In this document: piece by piece, positions 1 through 6,661 of the stretch | Numbering within the stretch: position 1 is the stretch's first letter | How the letters are laid out: the number at the start of each line of letters is the position of its first letter | Source of the DNA: JANQKX01 sp039028695 | Lineage (GTDB): Bacteria; Pseudomonadota; Alphaproteobacteria; Kiloniellales; Kiloniellaceae | Length of the DNA stretch: 8,709 nucleotides | Assembly (NCBI GenBank): GCA_039028695.1 | Contig: JBCCHN010000181.1 | Location: 1-8,709 of the forward strand | Direction of reading: 5' to 3' | The notes under the pieces: model-generated | Told to the model about the DNA's origin: nothing | Seen by the model: only the letters and a program-made list of their open reading frames with translations | Databases searched by the model: none | Translations under genes and position numbers: made by a program

Positions 1-1074
1 GCGGTCTTTGCCTGCGCCCTCTTGAACAGCCAACCCATGGGCTTTTACGCCCCGGCGCAAATCGTCCGGGACGCCCGGGATCATGATGTCGAGGTGCGGC
101 CGGTGGATGTAAACCACAGCCTGTGGGACTGCACTTTAGAGCCAGCCCTAGACTCAACAGCCGCCGGCTCGGGCTCACCGGATGGCTTGGCTTTGCGGCT
201 GGGCCTGCGCCAGGTCAAGGGCCTGGCCGAAGACGAGGCAGCCCGGCTGCTGGCCGGCCGGGCCAACGGCTATCCCGATCCCCTGATCCTGTGGCGCCGG
301 GCCGGGGTCAAGCCCGCCAGTTTGGAGGCCTTGGCCCGGGCCGATGCCTTCGGCTCCATGGGCTTGTCCCGTCGCGAGGCCCTCTGGGCGCTGAAAGGTC
401 TTCCCCTCGCCCCCCTGCCCCTCTTCGCCGCCATGGGGGAGGAGGAACGAGGGCCCGAGCCGCACGTCCAACTGCCCAAGATGACCGAGGGAGAAGAAGT
501 GGCCGCCGACTACGCCAGCCTGCGCCTTTCCCTCAAAGCCCATCCCCTTTCTTTCCTGCGCGCCGGCTTGGCCGCCGAGGGCCGCATCCCCGCTGCTCAG
601 CTGAAGGAAATCAGCGACGGGACCCGGATCGATCTGGCCGGTTTGGTTTTGGTGCGCCAACGTCCCGGCAGCGCCAAAGGGGTGATTTTTGCCACCCTGG
701 AGGATGAAACCGGGGTGGCCAACGTGATCGTCTGGCCGGATCGTTTCGAGCGCTATCGCCCCATCGTGCTGGGTGCTCGACTGCTGGCCGTCAGAGGCAA
801 GCTGCAGAAGGAGGGCCTGGTTATCCACATCGTCGCCGATGAGCTCTTCGACCTGAGCGAACGGCTTTATGACCTCACCGATCCGGCCCGCCGCAGCCAA
901 CCTCTCTCCGAAACCATGGGTCCCGAAACCTTAGCGCGGGCCGACGAGGTTAAGCGCCCGCCCCGCACCCTGCCGACTAATGATGTCATAAGCCATCCGC
1001 GTTTCGAGCCCCCACACCCGATCCGTCACCCCCGCAATGTCAACCCCATGCCCCGGTCACGTGATTTTCGTTAG
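1..1074 (+). CDS. dnaE2: Error-prone DNA polymerase DnaE2 (ImuC), C-terminal part
   Basis: C-terminal 357 residues of the alternative DNA polymerase III alpha subunit that carries out SOS mutagenic translesion synthesis with ImuA and ImuB. The frame is open from base 1 (reads AVFACALLNSQPMGFYAPAQ), so the start lies left of the window and the TTG at 22 is only an internal Leu codon. Visible hallmarks are the finger-domain block around LLNSQPMGFY, the helix-hairpin-helix-like stretch from GLRQVKGL to the ADAFG segment (about residues 70-120), an OB-fold near residues 205-285 (GLVLVRQRPGSAKGVIFATLEDETG), and the short family tail HPRNVNPMPRSRDFR, close to the usual HPRNV...KSRDFH ending. The polymerase catalytic aspartates lie upstream. 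No LexA box is visible here, as expected for the 3' end. No frameshift is seen. The neighbour downstream is convergent and unrelated in function. Identification is very secure. Confidence 0.96.
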   Translation, partial: AVFACALLNSQPMGFYAPAQIVRDARDHDVEVRPVDVNHSLWDCTLEPALDSTAAGSGSPDGLALRLGLRQVKGLAEDEAARLLAGRANGYPDPLILWRRAGVKPASLEALARADAFGSMGLSRREALWALKGLPLAPLPLFAAMGEEERGPEPHVQLPKMTEGEEVAADYASLRLSLKAHPLSFLRAGLAAEGRIPAAQLKEISDGTRIDLAGLVLVRQRPGSAKGVIFATLEDETGVANVIVWPDRFERYRPIVLGARLLAVRGKLQKEGLVIHIVADELFDLSERLYDLTDPARRSQPLSETMGPETLARADEVKRPPRTLPTNDVISHPRFEPPHPIRHPRNVNPMPRSRDFR

Positions 1075-1100
1075 TTCTCCATTTTTTGGGGACACTACAA

Positions 1101-1580
1101 TTAATCCAAATTATAGGGGCGCTGCCAGACGACGGGGTCTGGCAAGTTAATGTCCTCCAAGCCATAACTGGCATAGCTTTCCGCATGTTTCCTGGAAAGA
1201 TCATGAGCGTTTCGTACCGACAGCACCCATGGGTCCAGGTTACAGCCGTTCAAAACAACCGACGTAATCCCGGCGTGTATGCCGTTGCCAAAGATTTCCT
1301 GCCAGGTTCCAAAGGGCGCATCGGGCTCTTTAATCGCGCTGCGATCTTCTGTGGGCGGGGCAAAAACTTCCAAGTGGGCCGAGGCTTCCCGTGCCAGAGC
1401 GGCTGCAATCACCTCATGGTTACAGGCATAGGCACGGCCCGCAGCCTGGCCATAGGCGGACACAGATTGCACCAATTCCTCTGTTGGGACCGGCGGCAAA
1501 TCCGACGCCTGGGCCGGACCGACTATCCCCATCAAAGCACCAACCAAAAGGCTCCACAAATAAGTAAAAGATCTCAACAT
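1101..1580 (-). CDS. Small secreted (periplasmic) protein of unknown function
   Basis: A 159-residue protein I do not recognise. Residues 1-25 form a convincing Sec signal peptide: MLRS, a hydrophobic core YLWSLLVGALMGIV, then a PAQA|SD type I cleavage site. No lipobox Cys is present, so a soluble periplasmic location is likely. The mature part has exactly two cysteines (C53 in AYACNHEV and C113 in NGCNLDPWVL), which could form a disulphide. It has several conserved-looking aromatic patches (GTWQEIFGNGIHAG, PVVWQRPYNLD) and no membrane helix. The ATG at 1580 is chosen because GGGAGAGGA lies directly upstream and the signal peptide then starts normally. In-frame upstream starts at 1598 and 1634 would add a polar tail in front of it. 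The gene follows the crotonase gene on the same strand after 57 bases and may be its last operon partner. It converges on dnaE2. Existence is likely from the signal peptide and ribosome site; function is unknown. Confidence 0.78.
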   Translation of the reverse strand: MLRSFTYLWSLLVGALMGIVGPAQASDLPPVPTEELVQSVSAYGQAAGRAYACNHEVIAAALAREASAHLEVFAPPTEDRSAIKEPDAPFGTWQEIFGNGIHAGITSVVLNGCNLDPWVLSVRNAHDLSRKHAESYASYGLEDINLPDPVVWQRPYNLD

Positions 1581-1582
1581 GG

Positions 1583-1591
1583 TCCTCTCCC
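1583..1591 (-). promoter_or_regulatory. Ribosome binding site that sets the start of the secreted protein
   Basis: On the minus strand GGGAGAGGA precedes the ATG at 1580 by two bases; its GGGAG core has a spacing of 6. This purine-rich match to the 16S anti-SD favours 1580 over the in-frame starts at 1598 and 1634. Much the same element (AGGAGAGGA) precedes the solute-binding protein gene at 6471. Confidence 0.65.
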
Positions 1592-1637
1592 AAATCATCA
1601 AATGCCCCCGTTCCACACTAAGTAAAAGCAGCAAGGT

Positions 1638-2417
1638 TCACCGGCCCTGAAAGACTGGTTTCCGCTTTGCCAAAAAGGCGCGAACGCCTTCATGATAATC
1701 CTCCGTGTCGCAGGACAGATAGGGCTCGTTCCAATCGGCCGGACCTAAAGACTGCGGGTCTTGAGCCCGGCGGGCAAAAATCTTGTGCCAACGGGCGGCC
1801 CGGGGTGCCCCGGCGGCGATGCGCTCAATGGTCGCCGCCACCTCTGTCTCGAAATCTTCGTCGGCACAGATTCGGCTGACCAAGCCTTTTTCATAGGCTT
1901 CATCCGCATCGAAGATCCGCCCTTCCAGCAGGATCTCCAAGGCCGTCGCCCGGCCAACCACCTCCACCAGGGCGATCATGGCCGGATAGGGCAGGCAATG
2001 GCCGATACGATTGATGGGAATGCCGAATTTCGCCGCGCCGTTGCACAGCCTGAGGTCACATTGAATGGCCAGCTCCAAGCCGCCACCCACGCAGGCCCCT
2101 TCAATGACCGCGAGAGTCGGATGAGGGCAATCCCGTACCGCCTCGGTTGCCGCATCCATGGTACGGGCATAGTCGATCGCCTGGGCCTCGGAAAAGCGCG
2201 CCTGCTCGAACTCGGCGATATCCGCACCGGCGGCGAAGGCCTTGCCGCCCGCCCCGCGCAACACCACCACACGCAGAGATTTATCGGTCGAGACCTGGCG
2301 CATGATCTCTCCCAACTCGGACCACATGGCTAAATCGAAGGCATTGCGCCGTTCGGGCCGATTCAAAGTCACGATCGCGGTCGCCTCGTCGCGGGTTAAA
2401 AGGATCGAGTCAGCCAT
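1638..2417 (-). CDS. Enoyl-CoA hydratase/isomerase family (crotonase-fold) protein
   Basis: A 259-residue crotonase-superfamily enzyme of normal length, expected to act in the cytoplasm on an acyl-CoA thioester. Family marks in order: ATAIVTLNRPERRNAF near the N-terminus (14-27), the first oxyanion-hole and CoA-binding block AAGADIAEF (62-70), the second block IEGACVGGGLELAIQCDLRL (105-124), GRIFDADEAYEKGLVS (166-181), and a C-terminal helix ending FLAKRKPVFQGR. Glu115, in GLELA, matches Glu144 of rat mitochondrial hydratase. The position of the second catalytic acid (rat Glu164, usual motif FGxPE) reads FGIPIN, so Ile135 takes its place. A standard two-glutamate hydratase is therefore doubtful; an isomerase, dehydratase or other crotonase activity is possible. 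The ATG at 2417 has GAGG about ten bases upstream. A 216-base gap separates it from the hydrolase gene upstream, so it may have its own promoter. Substrate unknown. Confidence 0.92.
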   Translation of the reverse strand: MADSILLTRDEATAIVTLNRPERRNAFDLAMWSELGEIMRQVSTDKSLRVVVLRGAGGKAFAAGADIAEFEQARFSEAQAIDYARTMDAATEAVRDCPHPTLAVIEGACVGGGLELAIQCDLRLCNGAAKFGIPINRIGHCLPYPAMIALVEVVGRATALEILLEGRIFDADEAYEKGLVSRICADEDFETEVAATIERIAAGAPRAARWHKIFARRAQDPQSLGPADWNEPYLSCDTEDYHEGVRAFLAKRKPVFQGR

Positions 2418-2633
2418 TAGGTATTCCTCGCTATAAGCTGCCTACTGTGTGCGTTCAGGTCCTGATCGGGATCACCTTGGAAAAAATCGAAACACCTGTC
2501 ACGCCTTTCGACACTCCTTCGCGACTCCGGGATCAGTGACCTCCCAAGCTAAGGCGATAGACCATCCATGAGAAAGCGGAAAAAGAGAAGGGTGAAACCG
2601 GACGGTAAAAAATCTTTCAGCTAACCGTCATTT

Positions 2634-4676
2634 TTAAGAAAGACGCCGGGGAATACTTGACGACCACTGACGGGTCGCAATCGCTGCTCCGTCCCAACAG
2701 GCAGTTAGGCCGCCGGCAACCAAAAAATGGGACTTCGTCGAGGTGACCTGGGCCCAGCTTTCCACCTGGGCGGTGCCGTCCGGGCGCTCGCTTTTCAAGC
2801 GATGGTCGAACCGGCTGCTGGCGCTGGTCGGATCCTCGGGCTGAAGACAGTGCCGTGCCTTGGTCTGATAGCCAAACGTGGTCGCCGTTGCGTGAAACCT
2901 TTGGCTGGAAAAGGGCTGATGCCAGGCTTCGGTCAGCGTGCCGTCTGCCATAACTTCTGAAGATCTTTTCAAGAGGGGTGCGCTCACTTGATCGTAACCA
3001 GGAGCCGGCGGTGCCTCCCGCGGCAAGGACATCGGACGCGCAAGGGCTTGGGAGCCCACCTGCAAGACCGGCAAGCTGATTTGGGTCGTACCGCTTGCGG
3101 CCAGCTCCAGGCGGCCAGCGCTGGGTGACGGCCATACCAAGGGCCAATAAGAGCAGGACAAGGAGAGCCTGATACGGTGGCCGGCCGCAAAGCGATAGGC
3201 CGTCGTAGGAAAGCGCACCCGGTAGCGCCCTATCCGCCCTGGGGTTAGGGGCTGCCCCCGGCACAGGTCGTCGCTAAGAGCCAAATTACGGCAGGTCAAG
3301 CCAACACGTGACGCCTGCCCGTTGGGCGCAATGTCCACCAGGCGCACTGCGATTTGCGCCAAGGGCTGATCGCAGTGCAGATCCAACTCAAGCGCCGCCG
3401 CGCCGAATAAAACCAGCGCCTCAGACAAGGGCTCGGTCTCAAAGGTCAAAGACCGGGAGTCATCAATCCCCTGATCGGTGGGAAGCCCTCCAAACCTGCC
3501 AAAATAGCCCGTGTCTCCGGCAGCGAGCCCGACCCGAAGATCGTGGGGCACGAGCTCACGGGATTGTCCAGCCACTTGGCGGTCATTCAAGCACGTGTCT
3601 TTTGCATAGAGGCGTAGGCTGTTTGAGATCTCGCTCGGGGGGCCGTCCACCTCGACCCAGTGACCGTTGCGCTGGTTCAGCACCTGCGAGGGCGGATCGA
3701 ATTCCCGTACCCACGCCCGCAATCGAGGCCAATCCCGAGCGAGGTCCCCATCATGGCCGCAGCCCACCTGTGGCCGACCGTCGCTACCCTGCCCCCTCAT
3801 CCAAAAATCCCACCATCTCAAAGCTTCCTGCTGAAAACCCATGGCCGGACCGGGGTGGCCCACGTCGGGATAGTGGTGTCCCCACGGCCCAACGATGCCC
3901 CAAACCTTGCCCGGACAAGACTCAATCAGCGACATCACCGAATTGGAATAGCGGTCCGACCAGCCCCCCACAGCCAGTACCGGACAGGATATGCGATCGG
4001 CCTGGAGGGCGATCGACCCTCTTTGCCAATAGGGGCTCCGTTCTTCCTCCCGCACCCAATTCTCCAGGGGGAAAGTCAGGTCATTTAATCGATCTTGCCA
4101 GGCGCGGCGCCAGCCGCGGCCCATAGCTGTCACCGTGGGCGGCATGGCCAATATAGCCGGCAGAGTGGCCCCCCATTCAATCGAATCCGTAAGCAGCAAC
4201 CCACCTTTGTGATGGATATCGTCTTCATAGCGGTCATGGGTGGCACAAACGGCGATCACGGTCTTTAAAGCCGCCGGTCCGTCAATGGCGGCCTGCAACC
4301 CGGCGGTCCCCCCCCAGGACGTACCAAACATCCCGACCGACCCGTTACACCAAGTCTGCCTTGAAATCCATTCGATCACATGACGGGCGTCGGTCAACTC
4401 CTCGGCGCTATACATATCGGGCATATGACCCTCGCTATCTCCCGATCCCCGCATGTCGATGCGCAGACAGGCATAGCCGTGGGCGGCGAAATAGGGATGG
4501 TTTCGCTCATCGCGGGCCCGCACCATATCGGCCTTGCGATAGGGAATGTATTCAAACAAGGCCGGAACCGGCTCCGCCTCGGCCCCCGCTGGAAGCCATA
4601 GGCGGGCCGATAGCTTCACGCCATCGGGCATGCTTATCCAAAGATGCTCGATTTCCCGCACGTCTCTCGAGCCCAA
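2634..4676 (-). CDS. CocE/NonD family hydrolase (S15 X-Pro dipeptidyl-peptidase-like)
   Basis: A 680-residue alpha/beta hydrolase with no signal peptide, so cytoplasmic. The family includes cocaine esterase, alpha-amino-acid ester hydrolases and glutaryl-7-ACA acylases, which cleave esters or amides. The N-terminal part (about 8-310) reads EIEHLWISMPDGVKLSARLW, then the oxyanion-side Tyr region EYIPYRK, RIDMRGSGDSEG, the nucleophile elbow GTSWGG with Ser120, Asp241 in GGWSD and His267 in GPWGHH. The catalytic triad is thus complete. A C-terminal beta-rich PepX_C-type domain follows (about 330-560; GRYRVRFPTTAYRFAAGHRIRLSLS is part of it), then a tail ending SSSIPRRLS as in related proteins. 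I start at TTG 4676 because GAGGGGG sits 8 bases upstream and homologues begin shortly before REIE. An upstream in-frame TTG at 4745 would give 703 residues but has a weaker ribosome site. It lies 142 bases after the binding-protein gene and is probably co-transcribed. The natural substrate cannot be read from sequence. Confidence 0.93.
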   Translation of the reverse strand: MGSRDVREIEHLWISMPDGVKLSARLWLPAGAEAEPVPALFEYIPYRKADMVRARDERNHPYFAAHGYACLRIDMRGSGDSEGHMPDMYSAEELTDARHVIEWISRQTWCNGSVGMFGTSWGGTAGLQAAIDGPAALKTVIAVCATHDRYEDDIHHKGGLLLTDSIEWGATLPAILAMPPTVTAMGRGWRRAWQDRLNDLTFPLENWVREEERSPYWQRGSIALQADRISCPVLAVGGWSDRYSNSVMSLIESCPGKVWGIVGPWGHHYPDVGHPGPAMGFQQEALRWWDFWMRGQGSDGRPQVGCGHDGDLARDWPRLRAWVREFDPPSQVLNQRNGHWVEVDGPPSEISNSLRLYAKDTCLNDRQVAGQSRELVPHDLRVGLAAGDTGYFGRFGGLPTDQGIDDSRSLTFETEPLSEALVLFGAAALELDLHCDQPLAQIAVRLVDIAPNGQASRVGLTCRNLALSDDLCRGQPLTPGRIGRYRVRFPTTAYRFAAGHRIRLSLSCSYWPLVWPSPSAGRLELAASGTTQISLPVLQVGSQALARPMSLPREAPPAPGYDQVSAPLLKRSSEVMADGTLTEAWHQPFSSQRFHATATTFGYQTKARHCLQPEDPTSASSRFDHRLKSERPDGTAQVESWAQVTSTKSHFLVAGGLTACWDGAAIATRQWSSSIPRRLS

Positions 4677-4684
4677 TCCAGTTT

Positions 4685-4691
4685 CCCCCTC
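4685..4691 (-). promoter_or_regulatory. Strong Shine-Dalgarno deciding the TTG start of the CocE-type hydrolase
   Basis: Minus strand GAGGGGG followed by AAACTGGA and then TTG at 4676, a spacing of 8. The open frame contains no ATG before residue 16 of the 680-residue form, which lies inside the conserved domain, so a non-AUG start is needed. The alternative TTG at 4745 has only a weak AGGA before it. Confidence 0.55.
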
Positions 4692-4782
4692 ACGAACCGG
4701 ATCAGAGCGCGTTTTAGGGCGAGGGCTATCGCTAAGAAGGTCCAAGCGGCGATCCTAAGGTGCGGCGATGGCTGCGTGACTG

Positions 4783-4809
4783 GGCCGGCTGCCCCCGCTC
4801 CAGCAGGCC
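4783..4809. other. Intercistronic stem-loop between binding-protein and hydrolase genes
   Basis: GGCCGGCTG (4783-4791) and CAGCAGGCC (4801-4809) pair as a 9-position stem with one mismatch around a 9-base loop. It begins ten bases past the stop of the solute-binding protein gene in transcript order. No U-tract follows, so it is not a classical intrinsic terminator. Stem-loops behind binding-protein genes often protect the upstream message and lower expression of the genes after it. That role is inferred here. Confidence 0.45.
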
Positions 4810-4818
4810 ACAATTAAA

Positions 4819-6471
4819 CTAGGCCTCAAACCACCAGCGGCGTGGCAAACGGCTATCGTCCATGCGCCGGCTGACCCCAATCTCCCCGTGGCCAAGTTTA
4901 TCGGACTTGGCAATTAAGATATTGGCAAAGCCCAAAACGGTGACACCGCCTTCCTCATAAAGCAGGCGTTGCGCTTCGAAATACATGTCCCGCCTTTTGG
5001 CTTCATCGGCTTCACCGCGTGCATCCACCAACAATTGGTCGAAGGTGGGGTTTTTGAAATAGGTCGAATTCCAAGGCGAAGAGGAGATGTATGTGGAGGT
5101 TAGCATCCAGTCAACCGTGGGGCGGCCGTTCCAATAGACCGCACACCAAGGTGCCTTGAGCCAAACATCCGACCAGTAGCCATCCGCGGGCGCGCGATCC
5201 AGGTTAACGTTGATCCCAGCCGGGCGCATGCTCTCCTGCATCAAGATACCCGCATTGACCGCGCCGGGAAAGGCACCGTCGCTGGTGGAGAAAGTCAGGT
5301 CGATACTATCAAGTCCCGCCTGCTTTAGATGGAACTTTGCTTTGTCAGGGTCATATTCCCGTTGCGGCAGGTCACTGTTAAAGAACTGCTGGCCCCGGCT
5401 GATCGGAACATCGTTGCCGATAGTGCCGAACCCGCCGAGCACCTTGTCGACGATTTCCTGGCGTTTGATCCCCCATTTCACCGCCGAGCGAATGTGGTTA
5501 TCAGTAAAGGGGTCCGTGTCTGTCCTCATATCGGTGGTGTAGTGTTGCGTGCCCGGAACTTCGAGCAGGGTGAAGCCATCAATACCGCCCAAGCGCTTGG
5601 CCGTGTTCACATCCGGTTGCCCGATGACTTCCAAAGATCCCGACATAAGGCCACTGGCACGGGCGGTCGCATCGGTGACATTGAGGAGTTCCACCTCATC
5701 AAAATGGCCCTGATCGTCCCGGTAAAAATTCGCGAACTTTGCGCCCTGAAAACGCTGCCCCGGTTCGAAGGCGATCTTAGTATAGGGCCCGGTACCGATC
5801 CCAGCATTCCAGTCGGTGGTCCCTTCCTGGCCAATGATCAGGCCAAAAGAGGAAAGATGGGCGGGCAGATCAAAGTTCACCTCCCGCTGCTTCATGATCA
5901 CTTGATTGGAGCCATCGGCGCGCAGCTCCTCCAAGTTCTCAATGATCTGTTTGCCCTCGGCAAATTTGTTTTCCTGGCTAAGGTGTTGCTTTAGGGACCA
6001 AACCACATCCTCAGCCGTCAGCGACTTACCGTCATGGAATTCCACACCCTCGCGCAGTTTAAAGACCCAGGTGCCATCCGCTGCCCCTTCCCAGCTTTCC
6101 GCCAAACTGGGCTGAGGCGCCCCCTTTGAATCAATTTCGGTTAGAGTATCAAAACAGGACAAAACCGACAGGGTCGTGTGATCCACACCGCTTGCCTGCA
6201 AGGGATTGAAGGTGTCCGTACTGGCACCGCCGTCAGCAGCAGCCTGGAGTTTTCCGCCCTTGCGCGGCGTTGCCGCCTTCACCTCCGTCCAAAGCGCGCT
6301 TGTCATGGCCACGGACAATCCAAAGGCCGTGCCCGCTTTGATAAAATCTCGACGCGATGGGCCGCGCCCCATCGTGTTATTCTCCAAAGCCCATTTCCTT
6401 AGGCGCTCATTCTTATGTGCCACTTCTTGCTGAGCCGTGTTCAAGGAGCCAAGTTTTCGTAAGTTTGCCAT
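4819..6471 (-). CDS. Tat-exported ABC transporter substrate-binding protein, family 5 (DppA/OppA-like)
   Basis: A 550-residue periplasmic binding protein of the SBP_bac_5 family, which captures di-/oligopeptides, nickel complexes, opines, sugars or other solutes for an ABC importer. Residues 1-66 form a long twin-arginine signal: a polar n-region, the motif SRRDFIK with Arg40-Arg41, a moderately hydrophobic stretch AGTAFGLSVAMTSALW, and a VKA cleavage site. The family core follows: CFDTLTEI...PSLAESWE, then WVFKLREGVEFHDGKSLTAEDVVWSLK, GTGPYTKIAFEPGQRF, and PFTDNHIRSAVKWGIKRQEIVDKV. The length is normal. The ATG at 6471 has AGGAGAGG five bases upstream. A later ATG at 6372, giving MGRGPSRRDF, also has a GGAG and would yield a more usual short n-region. 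No permease or ATPase genes lie in the window; the next gene is a hydrolase. Transcription probably starts near 6544 from a promoter overlapped by a palindrome. The ligand cannot be inferred reliably. Confidence 0.95.
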   Translation of the reverse strand: MANLRKLGSLNTAQQEVAHKNERLRKWALENNTMGRGPSRRDFIKAGTAFGLSVAMTSALWTEVKAATPRKGGKLQAAADGGASTDTFNPLQASGVDHTTLSVLSCFDTLTEIDSKGAPQPSLAESWEGAADGTWVFKLREGVEFHDGKSLTAEDVVWSLKQHLSQENKFAEGKQIIENLEELRADGSNQVIMKQREVNFDLPAHLSSFGLIIGQEGTTDWNAGIGTGPYTKIAFEPGQRFQGAKFANFYRDDQGHFDEVELLNVTDATARASGLMSGSLEVIGQPDVNTAKRLGGIDGFTLLEVPGTQHYTTDMRTDTDPFTDNHIRSAVKWGIKRQEIVDKVLGGFGTIGNDVPISRGQQFFNSDLPQREYDPDKAKFHLKQAGLDSIDLTFSTSDGAFPGAVNAGILMQESMRPAGINVNLDRAPADGYWSDVWLKAPWCAVYWNGRPTVDWMLTSTYISSSPWNSTYFKNPTFDQLLVDARGEADEAKRRDMYFEAQRLLYEEGGVTVLGFANILIAKSDKLGHGEIGVSRRMDDSRLPRRWWFEA

Positions 6472-6476
6472 CTTGT

Positions 6477-6484
6477 CCTCTCCT
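6477..6484 (-). promoter_or_regulatory. Ribosome binding site of the solute-binding protein gene
   Basis: Minus strand AGGAGAGG, then ACAAG and the ATG at 6471. This strong match supports 6471 rather than the longer in-frame possibility at 6558, whose start would lie upstream of the predicted transcription start and of this site. Confidence 0.65.
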
Positions 6485-6550
6485 GCAAGTGCACCGCTGG
6501 GTGTCGGTTTTTTTGGGGTCGGGTGTGACCAATCCTGGCCACCGTGAATT

Positions 6551-6579
6551 ATTGTCACTCAAATAGAAGAATTTTTCAA
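6551..6579 (-). promoter_or_regulatory. Predicted sigma70-type promoter of the solute-binding protein gene
   Basis: On the minus strand TTGAAA (6579-6574) and GACAAT (6556-6551) are separated by exactly 17 bases. They match the consensus hexamers at 5 of 6 and 4 of 6 positions. Initiation would fall near 6544 and give a leader of about 70 bases. The -35 hexamer lies across the centre of the 6565-6591 inverted repeat, so a protein bound there would compete with RNA polymerase. Predicted by eye only. Confidence 0.5.
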
Positions 6580-6591
6580 TAAAATTCTTCT
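6565..6591. promoter_or_regulatory. Perfect 11-bp inverted repeat, likely regulator operator
   Basis: AGAAGAATTTT (6565-6575), spacer TCAAT, then AAAATTCTTCT (6581-6591): a 27-bp dyad with fully complementary arms. It sits between the divergent binding-protein and XRE-cupin regulator genes and overlaps the -35 of the leftward promoter. Dyads of this kind are the usual binding sites of dimeric XRE regulators, so autoregulation together with control of the leftward genes is inferred. A transcript hairpin is a weaker alternative because the stem is AT-rich and placed upstream of both coding regions. Confidence 0.65.
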
Positions 6592-6606
6592 CATAGCGCA
6601 TTAAAC

Positions 6607-6612
6607 TATATT
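6607..6612 (+). promoter_or_regulatory. Possible -10 element for the XRE-cupin regulator gene
   Basis: TATATT at 6607-6612, inside an AT-rich run, is the best -10-like hexamer ahead of the rightward gene. It would give a leader of roughly 40 bases. The matching -35 region (about 6584-6590) has no good hexamer and falls in the right arm of the palindrome. Such a promoter would be weak, or would depend on or be blocked by the protein bound there. Confidence 0.25.
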
Positions 6613-6661
6613 AATACTCCTCGAGACAGTATGGATGGAAATTTCTTTGGGATAGGTTGCT

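Noticed and set aside
175..900. A 241-codon open frame on the minus strand inside dnaE2
   Set aside because: It is antisense to an unmistakable DnaE2 frame, low in complexity, and matches no family. GC-rich coding DNA commonly produces such shadows.
1124..1143. Perfect 7-bp hairpin GCCAGAC/GTCTGGC near the end of the secreted-protein gene
   Set aside because: It lies inside the coding region, and no T-run follows on either strand, so a terminator role is not supported.
2463..2535. TGATCGGGATCA dyad and a second GGGATCA copy upstream of the crotonase gene
   Set aside because: The arms are only 5 bp and the second copy is partial. No convincing promoter hexamers could be placed beside them, so an operator call is not justified.
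2601..2629. Six-bp inverted repeat GACGGT/ACCGTC with a 17-base loop just past the hydrolase stop
   Set aside because: The stem is short, the loop is long and no U-tract follows immediately. It is too weak to call a terminator.
3308..4126. A 272-codon plus-strand open frame inside the CocE-type hydrolase gene
   Set aside because: It is rich in Pro/Arg/Ser with no domain and lies opposite the conserved hydrolase sequence carrying the catalytic Asp and His.
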